A stretch of DNA of 64,000 nt from Sphingobacterium lumbrici (GTDB lineage Bacteria; Bacteroidota; Bacteroidia; Sphingobacteriales; Sphingobacteriaceae). The notes below the pieces were generated by a model. That model ran no database searches. It was not told the origin of the DNA and worked only from the letters and a program-made list of their open reading frames with translations. The stretch spans positions 44,816-108,815 of the forward strand of contig NZ_SRZY01000032.1 of the NCBI RefSeq assembly GCF_006476045.1. Reading direction: 5' to 3'. Shown here piece by piece: positions 53,539 through 62,682 of this stretch; positions within the stretch are counted from its first letter, which is position 1, and every line of letters starts with the position of its first letter. Both the position numbers and the translations under genes were made by a program.

Positions 53539-55578
53539 TTAATTGGTAAACTGAAAACACTCGGTAAACACACAGGACTTGCAATTGGCCTCATCGTAAT
53601 AAACGATTATTTTAAAACAAACCTCATAGTCCATCTTACAACAGTCCGCATCAAATCCCGCTGCCGGCCCCGGCAACCCTACCACTAAATCGACAGGAAT
53701 ATTACCTGTAAGTGCCGAATTGGAAATATACTTAACCACTTTCGAAGCATTCGGATTGCTACTTGGATTTCCTGCCGCATTATAGAAATTCAGGCTGGTA
53801 GATCCATTGATCGAAGACCCCGGACGCAACAGCATACCCGCTTCTTCTAAGCTTGTAATACCACCTGAACATGCAGTAGGAGACGCTGTGTACTGATAAG
53901 AAAGCACCGATATCTCTATAGCATAAATAGGCTGATTAACCTGAATCCCCCCTTGGAAAGAAAAAGCGTACGGTGCTGTCTGCACAGGGTTAATCTGCAT
54001 GTTATCAACGGTCAAGATCATATCCTTACAATCTTCGCAGATACATTCCGGAAGACTATCTATCACCGTACTCACGCCTGGCTGACAAAGAATAGGCCCC
54101 GGATCCAAATCATCTCCCTGCAAACCGATACCAATAGCCGTTACGCTCGATGGCACGACTACCTCGAAGCAATATTGCACCGTAGAGCTTGAAGCACCAA
54201 TCTGTGGCACCAATGTAGGCTGCGGAGGTACCAATGTAAATGTGAGCGGGTTGTAACTTTGGTCAAAAACCATCAATCCTGCACCAGATTGCAGATACGT
54301 CAGATCGCCAGAGGTACTGGCATAAACCGAATTGAAACAGATCTTATATTTCCTGTTTTCGCCCTCATATCCTAAGCAACTTATATTTTCATCTTGAATA
54401 GAAAACTGTATATCACAATTACTAATCATAAAAAATTGAGGTGTAGAGACTATACCTGTCGTAAGCTCGGTCACTTGCCAACGATAGCGTCCTTCAGGAA
54501 GCGCTGCTCCTTTGGTCAGTTCCGCTACAGGGAGTGTTGTTTTTGCGGATCTGGCTTGATACGTCCGTTGAGCCGCTTGCCGCGCATCCAGCAATACGAC
54601 TTCAAGACTGTACCGTGCTGCAGGCAATGGAGCTCCTATCAAACGCCAGGTAAATTCTTGCAGATCCTTAGATAAACGAAATTGACGATTGTTGACAGGT
54701 GATACCGCCTGTAATGACCTATGCTCTTTCACTTCCACCTGCTCTTCTTTTCGTGGAAACACAGGGATTGACGGAGTACGATCAACCTTATGATCTCTGC
54801 CGGTTGATGTTGATTTACCTTTACCCAACTGTAATGCTAAACCGATCTGCGCTCCTAAGGCTTTCCAGCTCCCTCGTCCACTGTTGGAAGTATACCCGGC
54901 TTCGACAAATTGTCCCCACTCTTTAAAGGAGTTTCCTTCAGCATCTACCGTTTGAATGTGCTGTTCCGAAAAGCCGAATTTGGATAGTACATAATTCCCT
55001 TCAGCCCAAAGCTTCAATCTTTCCCCAACAGGATAGGATACCCGAAACCTTGGCATGACTTGAAAAGATTTACTATCTACCTTATCGCGGCTATATATCC
55101 GCTTTTTTAACGTACGTTCTCCGACATCGATATACTGATCGAAAGCGATAGGAGCCTGGTTAAGCATAGCCATACCGCCCTCTACCGCAACACTCAACTG
55201 TAGTTTTTCACCGAGGTAAAAATCTGCCCTGGGCCCTGCACCAAACCTAATTATACGCTGGGATGATGTTAGGCTTGAGTCTGACCCGACGTAAGCGGAA
55301 CTAATACCCGGTAACGTATAGGGCGATATTAACGAGGAAGAATACTGTTTCGATGAAAAAAATCCGGCTCCTATGTCTACTCCAAAAGAAAAGGAAGATC
55401 TGGATAAGAACGGAATATAAGCACCTAAATTCCCCCCTTTGCCTGTGGCAAAATAAGTATCTTTAGATACACTGACCAGCCCTCCCCCTAGATAGAGCTC
55501 TGGTCGTTGCTGAGCTACACCTGTCCGAAAGGACCAAAGATGCACTATACAGCACAAAATGACTAAATATGTTTTCAT
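53539..55578 (-). CDS. Outer-membrane beta-barrel protein with Cys-rich C-terminal domain
   Basis: A 679-aa exported protein (signal peptide ending near FRTGVAQ). Residues 25-260 show alternating amphipathic strands of a barrel (FSFGVDIGAGFF, GPRADFYLGEKLQLSVAVEGG, LGAQIGLALQLGKG). A linker and a fibronectin-like segment (FTWRLIGAPLPAARYSLEVVLLD, GRYRWQVTELTTG) follow, then two Cys-containing domains ending CCKMDYEVCFKIIVYYDEAN, CKSCVFTECF. The final cysteine pattern repeats in the larger protein downstream. I infer an outer-membrane anchor or receptor for the partner. No named family recognised. Confidence 0.75.
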   Translation of the reverse strand: MKTYLVILCCIVHLWSFRTGVAQQRPELYLGGGLVSVSKDTYFATGKGGNLGAYIPFLSRSSFSFGVDIGAGFFSSKQYSSSLISPYTLPGISSAYVGSDSSLTSSQRIIRFGAGPRADFYLGEKLQLSVAVEGGMAMLNQAPIAFDQYIDVGERTLKKRIYSRDKVDSKSFQVMPRFRVSYPVGERLKLWAEGNYVLSKFGFSEQHIQTVDAEGNSFKEWGQFVEAGYTSNSGRGSWKALGAQIGLALQLGKGKSTSTGRDHKVDRTPSIPVFPRKEEQVEVKEHRSLQAVSPVNNRQFRLSKDLQEFTWRLIGAPLPAARYSLEVVLLDARQAAQRTYQARSAKTTLPVAELTKGAALPEGRYRWQVTELTTGIVSTPQFFMISNCDIQFSIQDENISCLGYEGENRKYKICFNSVYASTSGDLTYLQSGAGLMVFDQSYNPLTFTLVPPQPTLVPQIGASSSTVQYCFEVVVPSSVTAIGIGLQGDDLDPGPILCQPGVSTVIDSLPECICEDCKDMILTVDNMQINPVQTAPYAFSFQGGIQVNQPIYAIEISVLSYQYTASPTACSGGITSLEEAGMLLRPGSSINGSTSLNFYNAAGNPSSNPNASKVVKYISNSALTGNIPVDLVVGLPGPAAGFDADCCKMDYEVCFKIIVYYDEANCKSCVFTECFQFTN

Positions 55579-56028
55579 AATTTGTTTATATTTTGATAAT
55601 ACAGATATATAACAACATTTTTACAAAAATGTTCCTAACCTTAAAGAATTATTAAAAAACTTAAAAATCAAACACTCCTTTCCGGATAAAAATCTTAGTC
55701 CGGAGCGTACCACTACGCCCCATCTGTTCAATAGCACTCATTACAATTGCACCAAGTTTACTCCTTTTGTGTATCTAAGAAACACGTTAGTATATTGGTT
55801 ATTAGCATGAATACAATTCTTATGCTCATGGTTTACAATTTTGCTTTTATAAATAATGCAGTGTGCATGTAACAACCGAAATGTACACACATATAAAACA
55901 AATTTCTTATACTTGTATATATAGAATAGCATAACCTTTATTATGAATCGATGCAACTTATTTTTTATACTTTACTTCGTTAACCCAATACATTACAACT
56001 ATAAGTTGGATCTATATTTAATAATGAC
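55579..56028. other. Divergent intergenic region
   Basis: About 450 AT-rich bases between the surface-protein operon and the glycosidase-like gene. It must contain both promoters (TATATTTA at 56010 or so is near the -7 consensus for the rightward gene). Two TCCGGA hexamers 12 bases apart lie at 55681-55703. I see no gene. Confidence 0.45.
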
Positions 56029-57345
56029 ATGAAAAAATACGCAATTTACCTTTTGTCCTGTGCCCTTTTCGCAACAGGATGTCAGTCCGGAAGCAAGAAA
56101 TCAGATCAAGACTTAGCCGATCAAATTCTTTCAGACACCACTTTTACCATAGTAGATAGCCTTGCTCGTGCAGTCATAAAAGAAGGCTTCAATGCAGGCA
56201 GTGGCTACTCCCAAATATGGGCAAGAGACCTCAATACGTTTATTGAAACCGCATTAGACGAACGGTCCAAAGAAGAGGTTAAGGGTGCGATCCTTTTATT
56301 TTTTGCGCTACAGCAAAAAAATGACGAAATGATAGATGGCTATGTCCTGAAAGAAGATTTCACCTGGAATGACGATACTCCATATTATTCAGATGCGGCT
56401 CCTGGTCACGTGGGCTTCAAAAATACCGTAGAGACTGACCAAGAAACCTCATTAATCCAACTCGTCGGTAAATATGTCAACAAAACAGGCGACATCGCGT
56501 TGCTCAATGAAGAGGTAGCTGGTGTCACTGTGTACACGCGCATGGAAAAAATGATCGATTACCTGCTTCGGGAACGATATAACGAGAAGTTTGGTCTACT
56601 ATGGGGTGCCATGACCGCAGACTGGGGCGATGTACAGCCTAACGATGACTTTGGCTGCGATTGGAATGATACCTTATCCCACGAGGCGATAGACGTGTAT
56701 GACAATGCGATGTTTATGATTGCCATGGATTACATGCAGCAGATGACCACGGATAAAGACAAGCTGGAGCGTTGGAAGACCTTAAAACAAGATATACACG
56801 CGAATGTGAGAAAGCATTTATGGGATACAAAAAATCAGAAATTCATTCCTCACGTCTATCCGGGTGATTCACCTATCCCCGATGGATTTGACGAGAACAG
56901 CATCCACTATCATGGCGGTACAGCCGTCGCTATAGAAGCCGGACTGTTGTCTAAAGAAGAGATAGCTGCCGTCAATAAACAAATGGTGGAGAATGTAACG
57001 CTATCCGGCATGCCTAGTATTGGGTTGACACTATATCCTGCTTATCCTGAAGGCCTTTTCAGGGGTGGGATGTCTGCCCCCTATATCTATCAGAACGGAG
57101 GCGACTGGACTTGGTTTGGTGGCCGAATGATCCAACAGTTGATTGCTCATGGATTTGTTAAAGAGGCCTACGATGAAGTCAGACCCATGATTAACCGTGT
57201 CGTCAAAAATCAAGGGTTCTATGAATGGTACGGAAAAGGTGATGTACCTAGTGGATCGGGAAAATTCAAAGGATCTGCAGGTGTGCTTAGTAAAGCTATT
57301 GACCAATTCAGAGTGTGGGCCGTTTCTACTCAGAAAGGATCTTAA
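56029..57345 (+). CDS. Lipoprotein of the six-hairpin glycosidase superfamily
   Basis: A 438-aa protein with a lipobox (LFATGC, Cys18). The rest has the helical-hairpin pattern of amylo-alpha-1,6-glucosidase/GH63-type enzymes: YSQIWARDLNTFIETAL, TVETDQETSLIQLVGKYV, LLWGAMTADWGDVQ, NAMFMIAMDYM, GGDWTWFGGRMIQQLIAHGF and ending YEWYGKGDVPSGSGKFKGSAG. Acidic residues in WARD and ADWGD could be catalytic. Probably a periplasmic or surface glycan hydrolase; substrate unknown. A terminator lies 190 bases downstream. Confidence 0.75.
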   Translation: MKKYAIYLLSCALFATGCQSGSKKSDQDLADQILSDTTFTIVDSLARAVIKEGFNAGSGYSQIWARDLNTFIETALDERSKEEVKGAILLFFALQQKNDEMIDGYVLKEDFTWNDDTPYYSDAAPGHVGFKNTVETDQETSLIQLVGKYVNKTGDIALLNEEVAGVTVYTRMEKMIDYLLRERYNEKFGLLWGAMTADWGDVQPNDDFGCDWNDTLSHEAIDVYDNAMFMIAMDYMQQMTTDKDKLERWKTLKQDIHANVRKHLWDTKNQKFIPHVYPGDSPIPDGFDENSIHYHGGTAVAIEAGLLSKEEIAAVNKQMVENVTLSGMPSIGLTLYPAYPEGLFRGGMSAPYIYQNGGDWTWFGGRMIQQLIAHGFVKEAYDEVRPMINRVVKNQGFYEWYGKGDVPSGSGKFKGSAGVLSKAIDQFRVWAVSTQKGS

Positions 57346-57444
57346 ATTAAATACCAAAGGGGTACAGAGAATGAGTCAAACTGCAATAAATGACAACAAA
57401 ATAAATGATTCATATAATTGATTTAAAATTATTTACACGCTATT

Positions 57445-57479
57445 CGGTGAGTAAATATAAATCTAAAAAAGACTCACCG
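57445..57479. repeat. Short inverted repeat near the island's left edge
   Basis: CGGTGAGT and ACTCACCG are perfect eight-base arms 19 bases apart; a further ACTCAC follows at about 57484. It could be a protein site (for example for a recombinase) or a weak hairpin. Confidence 0.4.
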
Positions 57480-57535
57480 TTTAACTCACATTTACATTGA
57501 TATTGATTGGGGGATTCTGATATGAAAAAAAACAA

Positions 57536-57571
57536 AAAACCCGCAAATCCATAGAATTTGCGGGTTTTTGA
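57536..57571 (+). terminator. Terminator downstream of the glycosidase-like gene
   Basis: Stem ACCCGCAAAT / ATTTGCGGGT with a short loop and a following T run; A run upstream makes it potentially bidirectional. Confidence 0.85.
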
Positions 57572-57590
57572 CCTTACTTAGTGTAAGTGT

Positions 57591-57661
57591 TGTCGGGGTG
57601 GCAGGATTGGCTCAGCCCCTCGATTCCCCAACACGACCCTGAAGCCTCCTGCGGATCGAAC
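57591..57661. repeat. 71-bp direct repeat, left copy (pairs with 63805-63875)
   Basis: This stretch is identical to 63805-63875. It begins TGTCGGGGTGGCAGGATT, which is the reverse complement of a typical tRNA 3' end (AATCCTGCCACCCCGAC), followed by GGCTCAGCCCCTCGATTCCC. It is not a functional tRNA: D and anticodon arms cannot be formed. I read it as an attachment-site-like or recombined tRNA remnant. Confidence 0.75.
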
Positions 57662-57685
57662 CCCGGTTCTCATCCCGCCACAAAC

Positions 57686-57733
57686 AAAAAAAGCCCGACT
57701 TTCGTCGAGCTTTTTTGTCGGGGTGGCAGGATT
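57686..57733. repeat. 48-bp direct repeat with hairpin terminator and tRNA-3'-end core (pairs with 63775-63822)
   Basis: It contains a terminator-like hairpin (AAAAAAGC, CGAC, TTT, GTCG, GCTTTTTT with one mismatch) directly followed by GTCGGGGTGGCAGGATT. The order terminator plus tRNA 3' end is what one expects for the tail of a minus-strand tRNA gene. After the core the sequence goes into the island (TTTCCACCACACC). Likely an attachment-site junction (attL-like). Confidence 0.7.
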
Positions 57734-58171
57734 TTCCACCACACCTCTAATGCGTTGATTATATTATTGTTAGCAAGTTATCTATCAAGAGAGGTAACCG
57801 AATAGGTCTCCTTTAATATGTCCTACTTTGTAGGCTTTTGAGTTCTCTTGACAGAACCTTTTCCAATCAGTCAATGTACTTTGTTATCATAAAGATACGA
57901 AAGTCCTTTGATAACAACAATCCTTTTTTTCATAGAATTTGGTCGCCAAATCAATTCCGTAAACAGCCAAAGCGAGAACAACCACGGACAAGAGCGGTGG
58001 GGTTTCGCAAGCCACAAATGAGCGAGGGGAGATCAAGTCGGTTACCAACTCTCTTTACACTTTGCTTATGCTTAAATGATGCAATCGTGATGCTATTATG
58101 ATGCGATTGGTGCAATTCAAAAGAATAGACTATTAGCCATTGGAAATCTTGGCTTCATTCTGACTTTAATC
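57734..58171. other. Non-coding left part of the island, possible conjugative-element relic
   Basis: No convincing gene. A 38-codon open stretch at 57963-58079 without a start reads TAKARTTTDKSGGVSQATNE and then ERGEIKSVTNS-like sequence. It is followed immediately by three iterons. Such sequence reminds me of mobilisation/transfer regions of Bacteroidota integrative elements, but I cannot confirm this. Confidence 0.3.
58077..58109. repeat. Three 11-bp iterons
   Basis: TGATGCAATCG, TGATGCTATTA and TGATGCGATTG follow each other without gaps, with a degenerate GTGCAATTC behind. The 11-base period places the sites on one face of the helix, as for a cooperatively binding partition, replication or transfer protein. 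Confidence 0.65.
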
Positions 58172-59149
58172 TCATGGTTTTATGTTCCATTCTATTGTTT
58201 TCAATCTGTCCGATACTGCTGTCAAAGTTTTTAGTATGTCCTTTTCGGGTGGAAGTTCCCCAAAAACTAATTCGCTGAAACTTTTTGTGTAAGCATCTTT
58301 GATTTTATTCCAAGTGTCTGTTGTATCAGAAAAAATAATTGCTGTCGTTGGGTGATTGGCTAACCATTCGTTGTTGTTTTTGAAACTTGTAATGTCATCA
58401 TTTGCTACTCGCAAAAGCATTGTTTTAAATTCGTCTGATTGAAAGAAAGATTTCAGATTTTCATCTTTCAGCATCAAATGAATGTCGTAAGTATGACGGA
58501 TTTTGTTTCTTAAATCGGTAATGGGTTCTTGTGTTTGAGAAAAACGCACCAAGCTCATAATTTTTTCGCACAACGTTCTTTTCGGGTTCAGCACCAATAC
58601 CTCAAATGGATTAATTCCGTAGTCGTCAATGAGTGTTTGTTGGTTGTTCTGCAACATCATTTCGTAAATGAACGAACTTACACTTGCGGTTGTGTATGGT
58701 TCAAAATTTCCTAACCAAGTAGATTCCACAATGATAATATCCCGCACTTGCCCGAAATGTCCCGTGAAAGTACGAGGGTAATTGTGTGCTGTTTTGCGTA
58801 TCATTCCGACTTTATTGGTAATTCCGTCAATGTCTATTTCGGGAAGTACGTCTGAAACGTATTTGGAAATCTTTTTGATTTTTGTTTTCAGTTGGTTTCC
58901 CGTTTCGCTTTCATTTCTCAACACGACCAAATCAATATCTTCCGAAAACCGTTGTATCATTCCGAAGCATTTTGATAACGCTGTACCTCCTTTAAAAACG
59001 GTTTCTTTGCCAATGTCATTTTTAAAAATATTGAACAAAGCGAACGTTACCCAATAATCTTTTTCTATATAAATTTCCTTTATGCTTAATTGCTGTGATG
59101 TAGCAATAACAGCATCTTGAAAAAGTTCTTTATTTTCGTGTAGCTTCAT
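58172..59149 (-). CDS. AbiEii-type nucleotidyltransferase toxin
   Basis: About 325 aa from the ATG at 59149; this start overlaps the upstream stop as ATGA, whereas the longer frame would need a TTG at 59161. The nucleotidyltransferase motif is ETVFKGGTALSKCFGMIQRFSEDIDLVV (GG, then DxD), followed by NPKRTLCEKIMSLVRFSQ and a helical C-terminal domain. AbiEii toxins transfer nucleotides to RNA (tRNA acceptor in studied cases) and with AbiEi form type IV toxin-antitoxin and phage-abortive systems. It is the downstream member of the pair. Confidence 0.88.
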   Translation of the reverse strand: MKLHENKELFQDAVIATSQQLSIKEIYIEKDYWVTFALFNIFKNDIGKETVFKGGTALSKCFGMIQRFSEDIDLVVLRNESETGNQLKTKIKKISKYVSDVLPEIDIDGITNKVGMIRKTAHNYPRTFTGHFGQVRDIIIVESTWLGNFEPYTTASVSSFIYEMMLQNNQQTLIDDYGINPFEVLVLNPKRTLCEKIMSLVRFSQTQEPITDLRNKIRHTYDIHLMLKDENLKSFFQSDEFKTMLLRVANDDITSFKNNNEWLANHPTTAIIFSDTTDTWNKIKDAYTKSFSELVFGELPPEKDILKTLTAVSDRLKTIEWNIKP

Positions 59150-59871
59150 TTTATATTCCAATTTTCTGCGGTTGCTAATTGTTTTTCGCTAATGCCGTAT
59201 TCGTATTCCGAAAGCGGGTTTAAACTTTTTTTCAATGCTGTCAAATCGCTTTCAGTTTTTATGTTTTCCAATAATGCACCGAGAAAACTCCGTACTCGTG
59301 GTGGATAAGCCAAACCGCACTTTATCAAAAGTTTTGTTTCTGTGGGATTGAGTTCTTTCAGTTTTGTTAAAAGTATTTTGATTGCAGAACTTTTATCCAA
59401 GTCAGGAATTTTTTTGAAATCCTTTAACGCGTCCAATAACTCCAACAAGTAAAAATTTTTATCGGTTACGTCCACATAACTTTTTACAGGGCTTGCTTTT
59501 ACGTTGCCATTTGAAACGGTAATCCGTTTATCCCGACTTGCAATTTTTATGCTATTGGGAATTTGTGTTGTCAAACCCAAACGGTTGTATAGCGAAGTTC
59601 CTGTGATGTAGGCAATACGTTTGCCTTTTTCAAACAGATAAGGTTTTAAAATTTCTTCTTCGTTGGGTTTCAGTTCGCCAAAAACAGTTTTCTTGGGCTT
59701 GTAAAACACACCTGTCGAAACTCTTTTGATAATCCCTTTGGCAATCAGTCGTTCAATGGCTTTGGCTGTCGCAGAAAACTCCTGTGGTTCAATATCCAAT
59801 TGCTCGTATTTGAACGTAGTTCCGTCAGCCAACTTACTGATTTGTTTCTGTATGTTTTGTGTAACTCCCAT
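59146..59871 (-). CDS. AbiEi-type antitoxin/regulator (DUF6088-like)
   Basis: A 241-aa protein with an N-terminal winged helix (LADGTTFKYEQLDIEPQEFSATAKAIERLIAKGIIKRV, then GVFYKPKKTVFG) and a C-terminal domain with LYNRLGLTTQIPNSIKIAS and PPRVRSFLGALLEN. AbiEi proteins repress their own operon and counteract AbiEii. It overlaps the toxin gene by four bases. The 220 bases upstream, before the next gene, must hold the shared promoter and operators. Confidence 0.85.
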   Translation of the reverse strand: MGVTQNIQKQISKLADGTTFKYEQLDIEPQEFSATAKAIERLIAKGIIKRVSTGVFYKPKKTVFGELKPNEEEILKPYLFEKGKRIAYITGTSLYNRLGLTTQIPNSIKIASRDKRITVSNGNVKASPVKSYVDVTDKNFYLLELLDALKDFKKIPDLDKSSAIKILLTKLKELNPTETKLLIKCGLAYPPRVRSFLGALLENIKTESDLTALKKSLNPLSEYEYGISEKQLATAENWNIK

Positions 59872-60120
59872 TGCTCTGCAAAGGTAGTGAATATCATTTA
59901 CTCGTCAAGTAAACGAAACAAAATACTTGACATTTAAGTAGATGATGTTAAAGCAAAGTGTATGACTTGTGGTATTCAACCGCAGGCAGGTATAGTCTGC
60001 TGTTCTGGCATATTGAATGTTGTTTAAGATTATTCCAAAAATAGCTATATTTCGCTTTATTGGCTAATGTTGCACATATAATGCTATTTATTCTTGTCCT
60101 TCACTAACACAGGCATCTAT

Positions 60121-60432
60121 ATGATGAAGTATCAATACGGCATTGACCTGAAATCCACGCCTGTGGTTATTGTCATGATAGTATTGTCGGTCATTATCTC
60201 ATTGGGAACAGGTGCTCTATACGAGAAAAACAGGCAATTGAATGATAGAAAATCATACGAGATGCGCTACCGTATGATGGAATTAGACTTGCCAAATATT
60301 ACATCGTACATCGACAGCACATACACTCTAGATCCCAACAAATTCCAGAAATTAGTGATTAAACGAGAGGAGGAAAACAGACTACTACACACCATTGAAC
60401 TAAAAAGAAGAGAGATAAAAGAGTTGGACTAA
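60121..60432 (+). CDS. Small membrane protein of unknown function
   Basis: 103 aa from the ATG at 60121 (the frame also has a TTG at 60094). One membrane segment at residues 14-36 (STPVVIVMIVLSVIISLGTG) is followed by a charged, probably coiled-coil C-terminal part (KFQKLVIKREEENRLLHTIELKRREIKEL). This topology fits an anchor or scaffold protein. No family recognised. First of five same-strand island genes. Confidence 0.55.
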   Translation: MMKYQYGIDLKSTPVVIVMIVLSVIISLGTGALYEKNRQLNDRKSYEMRYRMMELDLPNITSYIDSTYTLDPNKFQKLVIKREEENRLLHTIELKRREIKELD

Positions 60433-60552
60433 AAACATTATATTTGTGCGCAGACAAAGATTATGGAAAGCTATGGAGCAGAGATCAGTTTTTTTCTGAA
60501 TATTTACATCTAAAAACACCATAATGATCAGCACCTTAATATTGCTAATAAA

Positions 60553-61728
60553 ATGGAAGAAAAAAGAATTTCTTATACTGGAAATATTCAGCAACTCAAG
60601 ACATATCTGAATTTTGATAAACTGCATTTAACTGTCGCAACAAACGTAAATGGAGAGAAAACTAATTTTCTCAGACATTGGGATTCTGAAAGGAGAATTT
60701 CTGTTATTATTGGTAAAGAATTATGTGACGAAATTTCAATAAATTCAGAGCTGTTGCTTAAGACGAATTCTGAAATAAAAATTGGAGAAAACGGAACATA
60801 TGAATCTATCTCCATTACTCGAGCTGAAGTGACTAATAATATACCGCCTGATAATAAATCACAAGAACAGGTAAATTCTTTCGAAATTTTACTAAAACGC
60901 TACATTGAATTGAAAGTAATTGATCGAAACAATGAAGCATTACAAAATGAGTATCAAAAACTGCATACATATTTTTTTCAAACGTATATGTCAGTAAGAA
61001 TACATCCTGATATCGATATCGGAGGCCCATATGATTTTGATGAATGGATAAATCAGGAGTACCAACGACTTATAGAATTAGAAAAAATAGAGTCCTACCT
61101 TGATGACATATCTGATAATATTTCTATTAATCCTGTTGCAGTGAAAAGCGAAATTGACATTCATATGGAGTATTTTGACAATTTAGGATTTCATAATCAG
61201 AACGTATATAACTGGAGAACAGCTATACTTAAAAATTTGGAAGAAAATAATATTGATATGTCAGAATTCTATTTTTCAACTTTTAACAAGAATAATAAAG
61301 ATCTCCTGCAGCATATATCACTAAGGGCTGAAACTTTTCAATTTTTAGACGAAAGAGGCTTAATTAATAGAGGTTTCTGTCCTATCACTGGAGAAACTAT
61401 AAACAATACCTATAATTTTAACATTTTTAATAGGACAGTATTCCTTTCTGAAAAAGGCGTGGAAGTTTGCGAAAATATTGATAGAAAAAAATGGAAAAAT
61501 GATAAAATTGATTATGATAGCTTTCAAGCATCCAAGAGAAATACAAAAAAACAAGCTCCTGTAATCTTTTTAGTACTATTTAGTATATCCCTAGTAACAT
61601 CCTGGAAAATGATTGCTCCAGATGGTTTCTTTTCATTTATTGGATTCGTTTTAGTTTCAATTATCTTTTTCACAATTTTCTGGAAAATTTTTATATTCTT
61701 ATTCGCTCGTTATCAGAAAACAAAATAG
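60553..61728 (+). CDS. Uncharacterised protein with two C-terminal membrane segments
   Basis: A 391-aa protein. The first 90 residues look like a beta-rich domain (SYTGNIQQLKTYLNFDKLHLTVATNVNGE); the middle is helical and acidic. Around residue 280 is a compact CPITGETINNTYNF stretch with a later Cys (EVCENI), which could bind metal. Residues 335-385 contain two membrane helices (APVIFLVLFSISLVTSW, FFSFIGFVLVSIIFFTIFW). No known domain recognised. The AT content and codon use look higher in A/T than in the core genes. Membrane anchoring next to a defence-type pair is suggestive but no function can be assigned. Confidence 0.65.
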   Translation: MEEKRISYTGNIQQLKTYLNFDKLHLTVATNVNGEKTNFLRHWDSERRISVIIGKELCDEISINSELLLKTNSEIKIGENGTYESISITRAEVTNNIPPDNKSQEQVNSFEILLKRYIELKVIDRNNEALQNEYQKLHTYFFQTYMSVRIHPDIDIGGPYDFDEWINQEYQRLIELEKIESYLDDISDNISINPVAVKSEIDIHMEYFDNLGFHNQNVYNWRTAILKNLEENNIDMSEFYFSTFNKNNKDLLQHISLRAETFQFLDERGLINRGFCPITGETINNTYNFNIFNRTVFLSEKGVEVCENIDRKKWKNDKIDYDSFQASKRNTKKQAPVIFLVLFSISLVTSWKMIAPDGFFSFIGFVLVSIIFFTIFWKIFIFLFARYQKTK

Positions 61729-61801
61729 ATTCACAACCAAATTGATAATCTAATAATAAAAGTTAAAATGCATAATACACTACTTAAATAAAATATAAAA
61801 A

Positions 61802-62293
61802 ATGATAGGAGCTTTAATAACAGGACTTTTAGGAGGCTTAATTTTTGTTCTATTTGGCAAACTCTCAAATAAAGCTGAACATAGTATAAGAAAGAAAAGG
61901 TTTGATAAAAATATCTTAAAATCGCAATCGAATATTTCCAATGGAAAAATTCAAAAAGAAGATCTTACGGCTTTAATAGCTTTTTATGGCAATAAAAATG
62001 ATCTAAAAGAAGGAGAGAAATATATAACTCTGGCACAAGAACACTTTCCAGAAGACAGAACTTTAAATGAAGCAATTTTCATGTTTTATAAAAACATAGG
62101 AGATTTTAATGCTGCTTTTCATAAGATTGAAGAATTAATTAAGCAAACTCCTGAGAACGCTGATATCCTTTTTTACAAAGGTTTATGTCACTATAAATTA
62201 GGTGATCATGAATTAGCTGAGGAATATCGACTTAAAGCAGGTAAAAAAGAAAAATTTTATTTAAAAACAAATTATTCATCAGATAATATCTAA
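61802..62293 (+). CDS. TPR-like membrane-anchored protein
   Basis: A 163-aa protein with an N-terminal membrane segment (GALITGLLGGLIFVLFG) and about three degenerate tetratricopeptide-type helix pairs (LKEGEKYITLAQEHFPEDRTLNEAIFMFYKNIGDFNAAFHKIEELIKQTPENADILFYKGLCHYKLGDHELAEEYR). The TPR part probably binds a partner in the cytoplasm. It overlaps the next gene by one base. No named family. Confidence 0.65.
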   Translation: MIGALITGLLGGLIFVLFGKLSNKAEHSIRKKRFDKNILKSQSNISNGKIQKEDLTALIAFYGNKNDLKEGEKYITLAQEHFPEDRTLNEAIFMFYKNIGDFNAAFHKIEELIKQTPENADILFYKGLCHYKLGDHELAEEYRLKAGKKEKFYLKTNYSSDNI

Positions 62294-62640
62294 TGAATAG
62301 CAATCACTTATTGAATACTAAAAAAGGGGTTATAATAGAAGGTAGTTGGTTTTCATGGCTAAAAATTATATTATTCTATTCAACAATAATATTTATTTTC
62401 TTTCACGATTCAATAATTCCGAAATTTACTCCTGTTTCTACCTTAGCTCATAAGATACATGAAAACTCTAGATATAAATTCAATGGAGCAAGATGTATTG
62501 ATGGCTGGATAAGTAAATCGCAAGGTGAAGGAACTTGCTCTTATCATAGTGGTGTTAATTACTATTTTTACGAAGGGGAATATGCTAAAGATTTAGATGA
62601 ATGCTATGAAGAGGCGAAAAAACTTTCATGGCTCAAATGA
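62293..62640 (+). CDS. Small membrane protein with DUF3761-like Cys/His motif
   Basis: A 115-aa protein with one membrane segment (SWLKIILFYSTIIFIFFHDS) and then ARCIDGWISKSQGEGTCSYH with SGV, which resembles the DUF3761 pattern CxDGxxSxS...GxCSxHGGV found in small secreted proteins. Its start codon overlaps the TPR-like gene (TAATG), so the two are co-translated. Function unknown. Confidence 0.6.
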   Translation: MNSNHLLNTKKGVIIEGSWFSWLKIILFYSTIIFIFFHDSIIPKFTPVSTLAHKIHENSRYKFNGARCIDGWISKSQGEGTCSYHSGVNYYFYEGEYAKDLDECYEEAKKLSWLK

Positions 62641-62682
62641 TTAGGTTTATATTATTTTACAAACAATCATTAAACTACCAAA

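Noticed and set aside
55741..55956. 71-codon minus-strand frame in the intergenic region before the glycosidase-like gene
   Set aside because: Very AT-rich with His/Tyr/Ile/Lys-biased composition, no leader or domain; more likely chance.
57587..57805. Possible functional tRNA or tmRNA at the island's left repeat
   Set aside because: Only the 3' acceptor/T-arm half resembles a tRNA; anticodon and D arms cannot be folded, so it is a remnant at best.
57838..58101. 87-codon plus-strand frame before abiEii
   Set aside because: It spans the non-coding relic and the iterons; a different frame there shows more protein-like character, and neither has a supported start.
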